Assembly: GCA_947370975.1 (NCBI GenBank)
Contig: CANBNG010000006.1
Span: forward strand, 1-64,000
Direction: 5' to 3'
DNA length: 64,000 nucleotides
Source of the DNA: Beijerinckiaceae bacterium
Lineage (GTDB): Bacteria; Pseudomonadota; Alphaproteobacteria; Rhizobiales; Beijerinckiaceae
A program made the position numbers and the translations under genes. The notes under the pieces are model-generated. The model saw only the letters and a program-made list of their open reading frames with translations, was not told the origin of the DNA and did not search any database. The stretch's first letter is position 1, and each line of letters begins with the position of its first letter. Of this stretch, positions 41,859 through 51,499 are shown piece after piece.

Positions 41859-43673
41859 TCAGTAAACGCGCGCTTTGGGCGCGATATATTGCACGTCGTT
41901 GCTCATCGTGTAGGTGTGCACCGGACGGTCGTCCATGCTCACGGTCTTCTTCTGATCGTCGAGGAAGGCGAGCGTGTGCTTCATCCAGGTCTTGTCGTCG
42001 CGATTGGGGAAATCCTCGCGCGCATGAGCGCCGCGGCTTTCCTCGCGATTGAGCGCCGAGTCCATCGTGACGACCGCCTGCACGAGCAGATTGTCGAATT
42101 CCAGCGTCTCGATGAGATCGGAATTCCAGATCATCGACCGGTCGGTGATGCCAACGTCCGGGAGCGCTCCCCAGACATCGTGGATGAGCTTGGAACCCTC
42201 TTCCAGAATCTCGCCCGTGCGGAACACGGCGCAATTGCTTTGCATCGTTCGCTGCATCTTGTCACGCAGCACCGCCGTCGGCGTGCCGCCCTTGGCATGA
42301 CGATAACGGTCGAGACGCGACAGCGACAGATCGGCCGAATCCTTGGGCAGCTCCGGCTGCTTTTCGCCCGGCGACACAATCTGCGCAGCGCGCAAGCCGG
42401 CCGCGCGGCCAAACACCACAAGGTCGATCAGCGAATTCGAGCCGAGGCGGTTTGCGCCATGGATCGACACGCAGGCGGCCTCGCCCAGCGCCATCAGGCC
42501 CGGCACGATGGAATCCGCATCGCCATTGACCTTGTTCAGCACTTCGCCGTGATAATTGGTCGGGATGCCGCCCATGTTATAATGCACGGTCGGAATGACC
42601 GGGATCGGCTCCTTGGTCACATCGACGCCCGCGAAGATGCGCGCGCTTTCCGAAATGCCGGGCAGACGCTCATGCAGCATCTTGGGATCGAGATGATCGA
42701 GATGCAGGAAGATGTGATCGCCGTTCTTGCCGACGCCACGACCTTCACGAATTTCAATCGTCATCGCGCGCGAGACGACGTCACGCGAGGCCAGATCCTT
42801 CGCGGAGGGCGCATAGCGCTCCATGAAGCGCTCGCCGCTGGCATTGGTGACATAACCACCCTCGCCGCGCGCGCCTTCAGTGATGAGACAGCCCGAGCCA
42901 TAGATGCCGGTCGGATGGAATTGCACGAACTCCATGTCCTGCAGCGGCAGGCCGGCGCGCAGCACCATGGCATTGCCATCGCCCGTGCAGGTATGGGCGG
43001 AGGTGGCCGAGAAATAGGCGCGTCCATAGCCGCCCGTCGCGAGAATGACGAGATTGGCGCGGAAACGGTGCAGCGTGCCGTCATCCATCTTGATGCAGAC
43101 GACGCCGCGGCAACGGCCTTCGCTGTCCATGATGAGATCGATGGCGAAATATTCGATGAAGAATTCAGTCTTGTTGCGCAGCGCCTGACCGTAAAGCGTG
43201 TGCAGAATGGCGTGACCCGTGCGGTCGGCGGCCGCGCAGGTGCGCAGAGCCTGGCCTTCGCCGTAATTGGTGGTCATGCCGCCGAACGGCCGCTGATAGA
43301 TCTTGCCTTCGTCGGTGCGCGAGAAAGGCACGCCCCAATGCTCGAGCTCGTAAACAGCTTCCGGCGCATTGCGGCAGAGATATTCGATCGCGTCCTGGTC
43401 GCCCAGCCAGTCAGACCCCTTGACGGTGTCATACATGTGCCAGCGCCAGTCGTCCGGGCCCATATTGCCGAGCGCGGCGGAAATGCCGCCCTGCGCCGCG
43501 ACCGTATGCGAACGGGTCGGGAAGACCTTGGAGATGCAAGCCGTGCGCAGTCCAGCCTGCGAGCAGCCGACCGTCGCGCGCAGGCCCGCGCCGCCGGCGC
43601 CCACGACCACAACGTCGAACGTATGGTCCGTAATCTGATAGGCAGGACCCGCGTTGCCGTTTGTAGATGCCAT
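41859..43673 (-). CDS. sdhA: Succinate dehydrogenase flavoprotein subunit
   Basis: Catalytic FAD subunit of complex II, 604 residues. FAD motif VVVGAGGAGLRATVG, flavinylated His in RSHTVAAQGGISAALGN, substrate region HPTGIYGSGCLITEGARGEGG, and HYNMGGIPTN. It oxidises succinate to fumarate. The ATG at 43673 gives a normal family N-terminus. Confidence 0.97.
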   Translation of the reverse strand: MASTNGNAGPAYQITDHTFDVVVVGAGGAGLRATVGCSQAGLRTACISKVFPTRSHTVAAQGGISAALGNMGPDDWRWHMYDTVKGSDWLGDQDAIEYLCRNAPEAVYELEHWGVPFSRTDEGKIYQRPFGGMTTNYGEGQALRTCAAADRTGHAILHTLYGQALRNKTEFFIEYFAIDLIMDSEGRCRGVVCIKMDDGTLHRFRANLVILATGGYGRAYFSATSAHTCTGDGNAMVLRAGLPLQDMEFVQFHPTGIYGSGCLITEGARGEGGYVTNASGERFMERYAPSAKDLASRDVVSRAMTIEIREGRGVGKNGDHIFLHLDHLDPKMLHERLPGISESARIFAGVDVTKEPIPVIPTVHYNMGGIPTNYHGEVLNKVNGDADSIVPGLMALGEAACVSIHGANRLGSNSLIDLVVFGRAAGLRAAQIVSPGEKQPELPKDSADLSLSRLDRYRHAKGGTPTAVLRDKMQRTMQSNCAVFRTGEILEEGSKLIHDVWGALPDVGITDRSMIWNSDLIETLEFDNLLVQAVVTMDSALNREESRGAHAREDFPNRDDKTWMKHTLAFLDDQKKTVSMDDRPVHTYTMSNDVQYIAPKARVY

Positions 43674-43718
43674 TTTCAGTGACCTTTCGACGAAACTCCG
43701 ACCTTGCAGCCGTAGAAC

Positions 43719-44111
43719 TCAGGTAAAGCTCAGACGCAGCACCGCGTATACGCAGGCGAGTCCAACACAGATCGAGAAGAAGGTGTTTGCCATCAGCGAG
43801 AATGTCTTGGCGACTTCGCCATGGACGTAATCCTCGATGACGGTCTGCATGCCCAGCATCATGTGGTAGATGCCGGTGAGCAGGAAGAGCAGCATGGTGA
43901 TCGCGATCGCGGGCGAGCCGAGCGCCGTGCGGACCGTATTATAGTCCTTGCCCACGAGCGACACGACGATCCAGACGAAGGCGATGGTCAGCGGCAGCAG
44001 GGCATAGGACGTGAGGCGCATGTGCCAGACGTGATGCGTGCCAGACTTCGCCGAGCCCAGATGACGCACCTGACGGGCAGTTGTGCGCATGTAGTTCGAA
44101 TCATTTGCCAT
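43719..44111 (-). CDS. sdhD: Succinate dehydrogenase membrane anchor SdhD
   Basis: A 130-residue membrane anchor of complex II with three hydrophobic segments (about 33-55, 66-90 and 103-127) after GSAKSGTHHVWHMRLTS, the conserved N-terminal patch. A heme-ligand His lies in GIYHMMLGMQTVIEDYVH. It is 21 bases downstream of sdhC. Confidence 0.94.
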   Translation of the reverse strand: MANDSNYMRTTARQVRHLGSAKSGTHHVWHMRLTSYALLPLTIAFVWIVVSLVGKDYNTVRTALGSPAIAITMLLFLLTGIYHMMLGMQTVIEDYVHGEVAKTFSLMANTFFSICVGLACVYAVLRLSFT

Positions 44112-44132
44112 TTCGTATCCTCGCGTCCCGTC

Positions 44133-44546
44133 TCAGCGGAGAGTATAGGCGACGACCCAGACGATGATCGTCAGCGCGACGCCGCCGATCCATGTCGCCT
44201 GAGCGAGATATTCGCGCTCGGGATGATCCATCCCGCGGCCCGTATCCCAGATGAAATGACGAATGCCGCCCATCAGATGGTGGAAGAGCGACCAGGTGAA
44301 GCCGAAGAGCACGATCCGGCCGAGGAAGGACGTGAGCACGCCCGTCGCCGTGTCGAAAGCGCGCGCATCTGTCGCAGCAGCGACAAGCCACCACGCAAGC
44401 AGAAGCGTCCCCGCATACAGCGCAACGCCGGTGATGCGGTGCAGGATCGACATCATCATCGTCAACATCGGACGATAAATCTGCAGATGGGGAGACAAGG
44501 GCCGCCGCGCCTCGGGCGAGACGGGGCGGGTTTTGGCCTCAGCCAT
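44133..44546 (-). CDS. sdhC: Succinate dehydrogenase cytochrome b556 subunit SdhC
   Basis: A 137-residue anchor. RPLSPHLQIYRPMLTMMMSILHRITG is the diagnostic signature (RP-SPHL-IY, S and H-R-x-TG), and the heme His lies in HHLMGGIRHFIWD. Three membrane segments. ATG 44546 has a GAGGG ribosome site. It is the first sdh gene, 82 bases after tlpA. Confidence 0.95.
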   Translation of the reverse strand: MAEAKTRPVSPEARRPLSPHLQIYRPMLTMMMSILHRITGVALYAGTLLLAWWLVAAATDARAFDTATGVLTSFLGRIVLFGFTWSLFHHLMGGIRHFIWDTGRGMDHPEREYLAQATWIGGVALTIIVWVVAYTLR

Positions 44547-44628
44547 TGATTTGCCCTCTTTCTTGGTTTCCGGTTGGTTCACTAATGGAGAAAGCAGAGC
44601 CGTGCAACGGCAGAGAATGAATCTGCGA

Positions 44629-45330
44629 CTAAGTGCCTGACCGCCGAAGCGCGGCCACAAGCCCCAATGCGTCCTGCGACGACCAGGCTGCAGCCCCCGC
44701 GAGCACCCCCATTTCGCACCCCTCGGCATCGATCAGAAGAGTGGTGGGCAGACCGACAACCTTGCCGGCGCGTTTGAGAACCTGAAAGGCGTCAGCACTC
44801 GGATCGGCGTAGAAAGCCAATGATTTCACGCCAATGTCGTGCAAAAACTGCTGGCGCTTCTCAAGCCGGGCCGTATCGATATTAAGGGTGACGACCTCGA
44901 AATCCGCGCCCCCCGCCTGCGCCTGGAGCTGGTCGAGCGCCGGCATTTCCTCGCGGCAGGGCACGCACCAGGTCGCCCAAAGATTGAGCAAAACCGCACG
45001 GCCATGGAAATCGGACAATTTGCGTTTTTCGCCCTGCGGGCCCTCGAAAACGAGGTCAATGGCGGGCCGCGGCGTCTTCGTTACGGCAAAAGCAGCCACC
45101 TCGCCACGGGCGGCAGCGACGAGCCCCGGCAGTTTTGTGGCCGAAGCCAGACAGGATTTGCCGCCAGACGTGGCTGTTTCCTTGCCGGGCAGGCCGCTCA
45201 TCCCGTATAGGACCGCGACTGACAGGGCGAGCGCAGCCAAAAGCGCGAAGAGCACAGCCGGAGCCAGGCTCCGGACGAGTGAACGTGGCGGCTTCAAGGT
45301 TTCCTTGGGGCTGTCAGGGCCAGAATTCAT
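44629..45330 (-). CDS. tlpA: Membrane-anchored thiol:disulfide oxidoreductase TlpA
   Basis: A 233-residue thioredoxin-like protein with an N-terminal membrane anchor (about 22-44) and a periplasmic domain. Active site WCVPC (Cys122, Cys125) in LLNLWATWCVPCREEMPAL; cis-Pro in VVGLPTTLLID. In Bradyrhizobium, TlpA is needed for cytochrome aa3 biogenesis by reducing the copper-delivery proteins; the same gene is likewise next to argH there. Two further Cys (60 and near 206) could form the extra disulfide known for TlpA. It is divergent from argH with a 41-bp gap. Confidence 0.93.
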   Translation of the reverse strand: MNSGPDSPKETLKPPRSLVRSLAPAVLFALLAALALSVAVLYGMSGLPGKETATSGGKSCLASATKLPGLVAAARGEVAAFAVTKTPRPAIDLVFEGPQGEKRKLSDFHGRAVLLNLWATWCVPCREEMPALDQLQAQAGGADFEVVTLNIDTARLEKRQQFLHDIGVKSLAFYADPSADAFQVLKRAGKVVGLPTTLLIDAEGCEMGVLAGAAAWSSQDALGLVAALRRSGT

Positions 45331-45371
45331 GCGGGGCGTCTTCTCCGAAGCGCTGCCAGTGGGGGCACGAG

Positions 45372-46772
45372 ATGAGCAACAAAATGTGGGGCGGCCGGTT
45401 TGTCAGCGGCCCCGACGCGATCATGGAGGAGATTAATGCCTCCATCGGTTTCGACTACAAGTTCGCCTCCCAGGACATTCGCGGGTCGCTGGCCCATGTC
45501 GCCATGCTGGCAGAACAAGGGATCATCGAGCGCGAGGCTGCAAAGGCCATCACGGAGGGTCTAGAGCAGGTTGGCCGCGAAATCGAGGCTGGCAGCTTCA
45601 CCTTTTCGCGCGCGCTCGAAGACATTCATATGAATGTCGAATCGCGGCTGGCTGAAATCGTGGGGCCCGATGCAGGCCGTTTGCACACCGCCCGCTCGCG
45701 CAACGATCAGGTCGCACTCGACTTCCGCCTCTGGATTCGCGACACGATCGACACGCTCGATCTGCAATTGCAGGGTCTCCAGCAAGCGCTGGCGCAGCGT
45801 GCGCTCGATCATGCGGGTTCGGTCATGCCGGGCTTCACCCATCTGCAATCGGCTCAGCCTGTCACCTTCGGCCACCATCTGATGGCCTATGTCGAAATGC
45901 TCGGCCGCGACCGCAGCCGCCTTATCGACGCCCGCAAGAGGCTCAACGAATGCCCGCTCGGCGCCGCCGCGCTGGCTGGCACGTCCTTCCCCATCGACCG
46001 CGCCATGACCGCCAAAACGCTGGGCTTCGACCGCCCGACCGCCAATTCGCTCGACAGCGTCTCGGACCGCGATTTCGTGCTGGAAACCCTCTCGGCGGCC
46101 GCAATCTGCGCCGTGCACCTTTCGCGCTTTGCCGAAGAAATCGTGATCTGGGCGACACCGCAATTCGGCTTTGCCGCCCTTTCGGACAAATTCACTACCG
46201 GCTCCTCGATCATGCCGCAGAAGCGCAATCCCGACGCGGCGGAACTGGTGCGTGGCAAATCGGGCCGCGTGATCGGCGCGCTGACCGGACTGCTCGTCGT
46301 GATGAAGGGCCTGCCGCTCGCCTATTCGAAGGACATGCAGGAAGACAAGGAGGGCACGTTCGACGCCCTCCAGGCGCTCTCCCTCTGCATTGCGGCCATG
46401 ACCGGCATGGTGGGCGATCTGACGCCTGACCTGAAGCGCATGAAGGCAGCCGCCGGCAGCGGCTATGCCATCGCCACCGATCTCGCCGACTGGCTGGTGC
46501 GCGCCCTGAACATGCCCTTCCGCGATGCCCATCACGTCACCGGTCGCCTTGTCGCCATGGCGGCGGAGCGCAAGATCCCGCTCGAAAAGCTGTCGCTCGA
46601 AGACATGCAGTCGGTCGACAAGCGCATCGTCGCGCAGGTCCACGACGTGCTCGGCGTCGAAAAATCCGTGCGCAGCCGCACCAGCTACGGCGGCACGGCC
46701 CCCAACAATGTCCGCGCACAGGCCAAGGCCTGGCTGAAAAAACTGGCGCGTGAAGACAAGCGCGGCGGCTGA
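45372..46772 (+). CDS. argH: Argininosuccinate lyase
   Basis: Last step of arginine synthesis (argininosuccinate to arginine plus fumarate), 466 residues. N-terminus MSNKMWGGRF, EDIHMNVE, TARSRNDQVALDFRLW, and the fumarase-superfamily signature GSSIMPQKRNPD with the catalytic Ser. ATG 45372 fits the family start; a long in-frame upstream extension is antisense to tlpA. Confidence 0.97.
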   Translation: MSNKMWGGRFVSGPDAIMEEINASIGFDYKFASQDIRGSLAHVAMLAEQGIIEREAAKAITEGLEQVGREIEAGSFTFSRALEDIHMNVESRLAEIVGPDAGRLHTARSRNDQVALDFRLWIRDTIDTLDLQLQGLQQALAQRALDHAGSVMPGFTHLQSAQPVTFGHHLMAYVEMLGRDRSRLIDARKRLNECPLGAAALAGTSFPIDRAMTAKTLGFDRPTANSLDSVSDRDFVLETLSAAAICAVHLSRFAEEIVIWATPQFGFAALSDKFTTGSSIMPQKRNPDAAELVRGKSGRVIGALTGLLVVMKGLPLAYSKDMQEDKEGTFDALQALSLCIAAMTGMVGDLTPDLKRMKAAAGSGYAIATDLADWLVRALNMPFRDAHHVTGRLVAMAAERKIPLEKLSLEDMQSVDKRIVAQVHDVLGVEKSVRSRTSYGGTAPNNVRAQAKAWLKKLAREDKRGG

Positions 46773-46885
46773 CACGTCTGCGTCGAAGTGTCGCGGCCTT
46801 GCCGCGAGGCTTGCCCGCCCGGCCAACACGCCCTCGCCAGCCCTGCAGCTTTCGCTATATTGACCCGGCCTCCAGGAGTTCGCAC

Positions 46886-47146
46886 GTGAATCGCGCCAGT
46901 CTCTTCAGATCAACCCGGGTTCTCGGCATCCTTGCCCTGACGGGACTTGCCCTTACGGGCTGCGGACGACGCGGCGAACTTGAGGCGCCCCCCGGCTCCA
47001 CACCGCCCCTGCCCCAAGCGGGCGATGCGGCTGTGACGGGTTCGAGCGCTCCCATAGATGGCGCGTCCGCCGAAAGCGCGCTGCCGGTCCAGCGCGGGAA
47101 GATCATACCGCCGCGCCAGCCCTTCGTTCTCGACAAGATTCTCTAG
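46886..47146 (+). CDS. lptM: Small lipoprotein LptM (YifL-like)
   Basis: An 86-residue lipoprotein with a short signal peptide and lipobox LTGCGRRG (lipidated Cys near residue 26), then a Pro/Ala-rich tail ending RQPFVLDKIL. LptM helps the LptD/E translocon for LPS mature. The start is GTG 46886 with AGGAG upstream. Its place between argH and lysA is widely conserved. Confidence 0.9.
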   Translation: MNRASLFRSTRVLGILALTGLALTGCGRRGELEAPPGSTPPLPQAGDAAVTGSSAPIDGASAESALPVQRGKIIPPRQPFVLDKIL

Positions 47147-47161
47147 AGCCAGAGTTCTCCC

Positions 47162-48433
47162 ATGCGTCACTTCGATTATCGCGACGGCGTGCTTCACGCC
47201 GAGGACGTCGATCTGCGCGAGATCGCGCGAGCCGTCGGCACGCCTTTTTATTGCTATTCGCGCGCGACGCTGACGCGCCATTACGAAGTCTTCTCGCGCG
47301 CCTTCGCAGATATGAACGCGCTGGTCTGCTTTGCGATGAAGGCCAATTCCAACCAGGCGGTGCTCAAGACTTTCGCCGCTCTGGGTGCGGGCATGGATGT
47401 CGTCTCCGAGGGCGAATTGCGCCGCGCGATTGCGGCGGGCGTACCGGGCGAGCGCATCACCTTTTCAGGCGTCGGCAAGACAGCGCGCGAAATCAATCTT
47501 GCGCTCGATGCCAAAATCTTCTGCTTCAACGTTGAATCCGAGCCCGAGCTCGAAGCCATTGCCGCGATTGCCGCAGGCCGTGGCGTGAAAGCCAGCGTAT
47601 CGCTGCGCGTCAATCCCGATGTCGATGCGCGCACCCATGCCAAGATTTCGACCGGCAAGTCGGAGAATAAATTCGGCATTCCGATTTCACGTGCGCGCGC
47701 TGTTTATGCCCATGCAGCAACGCTGCCCGGCATTCATGTCAGCGGCGTCGACATGCATATCGGCTCGCAGATCACTGACCTTGCGCCCTTCGACGATGCT
47801 TTCGCGCTGCTTGCAGAATTCGTCCTGCAATTGCGCGCCGATGGCCATGCCATCGATCATCTGGATCTGGGTGGCGGGCTGGGCATTCCCTATCGCGAAA
47901 CCGACGACCCCGAATCCTACCATCCCGAACGCTATGCCGAGATCGTGCGCCGCCATGTCGGCGCGCTCGGCTGCAAGCTGGTGTTTGAACCCGGCCGCCT
48001 GCTGGTCGGCAATGCCGGCATATTGGTGACGGACGTGCTTTACGTGAAGCAGGGCGAGGGCAAGCAATTCGTCATTGTCGATGCGGCGATGAACGATCTG
48101 ATCCGCCCGACACTTTATGAAGCCCATCACGATGTGAAGCCGGTGATCGAAGCGCCCGCCGATGCGCCGACGATCACGGCCGATGTCGTGGGCCCGGTCT
48201 GCGAGACAGGCGATTATCTGGCGGTGGGCCGGCAGATGAGCGCGCCCAAAGCGGGCGATCTTCTGGCCGTGATGTCGGCTGGCGCCTATGGCGCAGTTCA
48301 GGCCGGCACCTATAATTCGCGTCTGCTTGTGCCTGAGGTTCTGGTCGATGGTGCGCGTTTTGCGGTGGTGCGTCCGCGTGGCTCCTACGAAGAATTGATC
48401 GGCCTCGACAGAATTCCGCCCTGGCTTTCGTGA
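47162..48433 (+). CDS. lysA: Diaminopimelate decarboxylase
   Basis: PLP enzyme for the last step of lysine synthesis, 423 residues. PLP Lys60 in CFAMKANSNQAVL, HIGSQITDL, GGGLGIPY, EPGRLLVGNAG, and the catalytic Cys in GPVCETGD. It lies 15 bases after lptM and is probably in one transcription unit with argH. Confidence 0.97.
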   Translation: MRHFDYRDGVLHAEDVDLREIARAVGTPFYCYSRATLTRHYEVFSRAFADMNALVCFAMKANSNQAVLKTFAALGAGMDVVSEGELRRAIAAGVPGERITFSGVGKTAREINLALDAKIFCFNVESEPELEAIAAIAAGRGVKASVSLRVNPDVDARTHAKISTGKSENKFGIPISRARAVYAHAATLPGIHVSGVDMHIGSQITDLAPFDDAFALLAEFVLQLRADGHAIDHLDLGGGLGIPYRETDDPESYHPERYAEIVRRHVGALGCKLVFEPGRLLVGNAGILVTDVLYVKQGEGKQFVIVDAAMNDLIRPTLYEAHHDVKPVIEAPADAPTITADVVGPVCETGDYLAVGRQMSAPKAGDLLAVMSAGAYGAVQAGTYNSRLLVPEVLVDGARFAVVRPRGSYEELIGLDRIPPWLS

Positions 48434-48517
48434 AATCTGCGCCCGATCGAGCGGGGCGGGATGGGTCGCGGACTGGATTGCGCGCGCAAGCGTGCTAGCT
48501 TTCTCCTCTCAAGGGTG

Positions 48518-51187
48518 ATGGAGAGCCGCGTGAGCTGGCGAATGTGGCCCGGCAGGCAGAGTGAAAATGGCAGGCAGGGCCTCCCGTCGCGTCTCGACGC
48601 GCTGGCAAGGCAGGCGGCTGCCGTGCTCGCTTGGGAGCAGATCTGGCCTGCGCTTGTTACGATTCTCACTTTGGTGGCTGTCTTCCTCGCCCTCTCCTGG
48701 GCCGGCATCTGGATCGGCGCGCCGCGCTGGCTGCGCATGGCGGGCGTTGCCCTCTTCGCCCTCGCGCTGGCCGCCACGCTTTTCAATCTCGGACGATTGC
48801 GCTGGCCGGGCCGCAGCGCGAGCCTTGCCCGCATCGACCGCGATTCCGGCTTTGCGCACCGGCCCGCGACGACGCTCGAAGATCGGCTCGCCAATGAGGG
48901 TCCCGACCCCGCGACCCGCGCGCTCTGGCACCTTCATCTGGAGCGCGCCGCACGCACGCTGGCGAAGTTGAAAGTCGCCCGCCCCGCCCCGCGCATGGTG
49001 GAGCGGGACCGCTATGCCCTGCGCGCGGCAGCTCTCGTGGCGCTCGTTGGGGCAGCCTTTATTGCAGGACCGGAGAAATATCCCCGCGTGCTCGCCGCCT
49101 TCGACTGGCGCAGTGCCGCAGAACAGGCGCAAGGCGCGCGACTCGACGCCTGGATCGACCCGCCCGCCTATACAGGACGCCCGCCCATCCTGCTCAATGC
49201 GAGCCCCGACACGGCAAGTGCCCAGGCCAAGCCGGTATCGGCGCCTGCGGGATCGAGCGTTATCGTGCGCGCATCGCCAGCATCGGGTCTCGGCGTCGAG
49301 ACGACGGGCGGCTTGGCCGCGCAAAAGCCCGAGGAAACCACAGCCGGCAAGATCGCCATACGCGCCAATGGCCAACCACCCGCCAATGCTCAGGGCGCAG
49401 AGGACGAACGCCGCTTCATCCTGCGCGGCGATGGGCGGCTGATGCTCAAGCGCGGCAGCACCACGCTCGCGGCCTTCGACCTTGTCAGTATTCCTGATCG
49501 ACCGCCGGTCATCGCGCTGCGCAACGATCCAAAATCCAACACACGCGGTGCGCTCACCCTCGCCTACAAGGTCGAGGACGATTACGGAATCATCGGCGCG
49601 GAGGCGCAATTTTCAAAACCCCTGATGCAGGGACGCGCCACCACTGGCCGCTCGTTGGTCGAGCCACCGAAAATGGTGCTCGCCCTGCCCGCCGCCCCCG
49701 GCGGACTTGGCGAGGCCGAGACGACAGGCGATCTCTCCGAACACCCTTGGGCAGGCGCACGCGTCACGCTGACACTTGTGGCGCGCGACGAGGGTGGCAA
49801 CGAGGGTCTGAGCGACCCGGTCGAGATGACATTGCCGCAGAGGACGTTCGTGAAGCCGCTGGCGCGCGCCATTATCGAGCAGCGGCGCAATCTCGTGCTC
49901 GCGCCCGATGATCGTCGCCGCGTGCAAATGTCGCTCGAAGCCTTGATGTTCGCGCCTGAACGCTTCGATCTGCCAAGCGGCATCTATCTCGGATTGCGTA
50001 CTATCGCGCAGCGCCTGCGGAGTGCCAAAGTCGATGACGATCTGCTCGGCGTCGCCGATCTGATGTGGGAAATGGCGCTGCGGCTGGAAGAGGGCGATCT
50101 CTCGCAGGCCGAACGCGATCTGCGCGCCGCCCAGCAGCAATTGCGCGAGGCGCTGGAGCGGGGCGCAACGCCTGAAGAGCTCAAACGCCTGATGGACCAA
50201 TTGCGCGCGGCGCTCGACAAATTCGTGCAGGAACTCGCCGAGCAGCAATTGCGCGACCAGCAGAATGTCGACCGGCAGGACGATCCCAATCGCCAGACCA
50301 TGACGATCACGCCGCGCGATCTGCAAGCAATGCTCGACCGCATGGAAGAGATGGCGCGCAACGGCAATACCGCCGACGCGCAGCGCATGCTCGATCAATT
50401 GCAGCGGCTGATGGAAAATCTGCAAAGCGCCAAGCGCCGCAATCAGCAGAACGATATGGCGCGCGAGATGAACCGCTCGCTCAACGAACTCGACAGACTG
50501 ACCCGCGAACAGCAGCAATTGCGCGACGAAACCTTCCGCCAGAAGCAGAAGTCGCAACGTCCATCGCCCCGCGGGCCCGATGGCCAGCAGCAGGGACAAC
50601 AGCAGAACCAGCCGGGACAGGAAGGCGAGGACGAGGGTGACGACGAGCAGTCGGCCCAAGGCCAGCAGCAGCGCCAACAGGAGATGCAGCAAAAGCAGGA
50701 GGCCCTACGCCAGAGGCTGGAGCAATTGCAGAAGCGCATGAAGCAATTGGGCATGAACCCCGAGCAGGGTTTTGACGAGGCCGAACAAGCCATGCGCGAT
50801 GCTGAAAAAGGCCTTGGAGAAGGCAATGCCCAGGGGCAGGACAAGGCGGTAGATGCGCAGGGCCGCGCCCTCGAGGCCCTGCGCAAGGGCGCGCAATCGC
50901 TCGCCCAGCAGATGCAACAAGGCGAACAGGGCGAGGGTCAGGCGGGCCCCGGCCCGGGCGACCCCAATGGCCCGATGCGCGAAGGACGCAGCGCCCCAAG
51001 CCCCGACCCGCTTGGCCGCGAATCGCGCGATCGGTCGTTCAATCCGCAAAGCCGCTATGATCCACTGGGTGTGCCAGCAGCCGAACGCGCCCAGCGCGTG
51101 TTGGAAGAATTGCGTCGCCGCTTCAGCGATCCGTCGCGTCCGCGCGAGGAACTCGACTATCTCGAACGCCTGCTGCGACGTTATTGA
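48518..51187 (+). CDS. TIGR02302-family (DUF4175) protein
   Basis: A large protein of 889 residues. The N-terminal half has two hydrophobic segments (about 40-65 and 70-90) and one near 165, then a mostly beta domain. The C-terminal half (about 600-830) is a long charged helical region very rich in Gln, Glu and Arg (RDLQAMLDRMEEMARNG, then QQ-rich runs such as GQQQGQQQNQPG), ending in a short conserved domain (LGVPAAERAQRVLEELRRRF). The architecture matches the alphaproteobacterial TIGR02302/DUF4175 family that regularly follows lysA; function is unknown. Start is uncertain between ATG 48518 (AAGGG ribosome site) and 48461. Confidence 0.85.
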   Translation: MESRVSWRMWPGRQSENGRQGLPSRLDALARQAAAVLAWEQIWPALVTILTLVAVFLALSWAGIWIGAPRWLRMAGVALFALALAATLFNLGRLRWPGRSASLARIDRDSGFAHRPATTLEDRLANEGPDPATRALWHLHLERAARTLAKLKVARPAPRMVERDRYALRAAALVALVGAAFIAGPEKYPRVLAAFDWRSAAEQAQGARLDAWIDPPAYTGRPPILLNASPDTASAQAKPVSAPAGSSVIVRASPASGLGVETTGGLAAQKPEETTAGKIAIRANGQPPANAQGAEDERRFILRGDGRLMLKRGSTTLAAFDLVSIPDRPPVIALRNDPKSNTRGALTLAYKVEDDYGIIGAEAQFSKPLMQGRATTGRSLVEPPKMVLALPAAPGGLGEAETTGDLSEHPWAGARVTLTLVARDEGGNEGLSDPVEMTLPQRTFVKPLARAIIEQRRNLVLAPDDRRRVQMSLEALMFAPERFDLPSGIYLGLRTIAQRLRSAKVDDDLLGVADLMWEMALRLEEGDLSQAERDLRAAQQQLREALERGATPEELKRLMDQLRAALDKFVQELAEQQLRDQQNVDRQDDPNRQTMTITPRDLQAMLDRMEEMARNGNTADAQRMLDQLQRLMENLQSAKRRNQQNDMAREMNRSLNELDRLTREQQQLRDETFRQKQKSQRPSPRGPDGQQQGQQQNQPGQEGEDEGDDEQSAQGQQQRQQEMQQKQEALRQRLEQLQKRMKQLGMNPEQGFDEAEQAMRDAEKGLGEGNAQGQDKAVDAQGRALEALRKGAQSLAQQMQQGEQGEGQAGPGPGDPNGPMREGRSAPSPDPLGRESRDRSFNPQSRYDPLGVPAAERAQRVLEELRRRFSDPSRPREELDYLERLLRRY

Positions 51188-51290
51188 CGCGATTATTGCG
51201 CCCCCTGCCCTTGCCGCACGCTCCATAGGGTTCTAGGTGCGTGGTAGAAATGTTCCTTCCGCAATGCGGACTTGAAACAGCAGGGCAGAC

Positions 51291-51482
51291 ATGCCGACCA
51301 CAGCTACCAATTTTCTCGTCGCGGGCGCGGTCGGCGCCGTGGCCATCGTTCTCCTGCTTGGCCTCGTCAACATGATGCGGGGCGGCAGCGCAAATCTTTC
51401 GCAGATGCTGATGCGCTGGCGCGTTGGCCTGCAATTCGTGGCGATTATCATCATTATGGGCGTGCTCTGGCTGCGCGGCTGA
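51291..51482 (+). CDS. HIG1-type twin-transmembrane protein
   Basis: A 63-residue protein with two membrane segments (about 6-26 and 44-62) joined by a loop LVNMMRGGSANLSQMLMRWRVG. The pattern MRGG-N-SQ-LMRWRVG-LQ matches short HIG1-domain proteins of alphaproteobacteria, relatives of mitochondrial Rcf1 factors that associate with cytochrome c oxidase. It is followed 18 bases later by the adenosyltransferase gene. Confidence 0.85.
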   Translation: MPTTATNFLVAGAVGAVAIVLLLGLVNMMRGGSANLSQMLMRWRVGLQFVAIIIIMGVLWLRG

Positions 51483-51499
51483 ACGAAGGGTCTCGGAGC

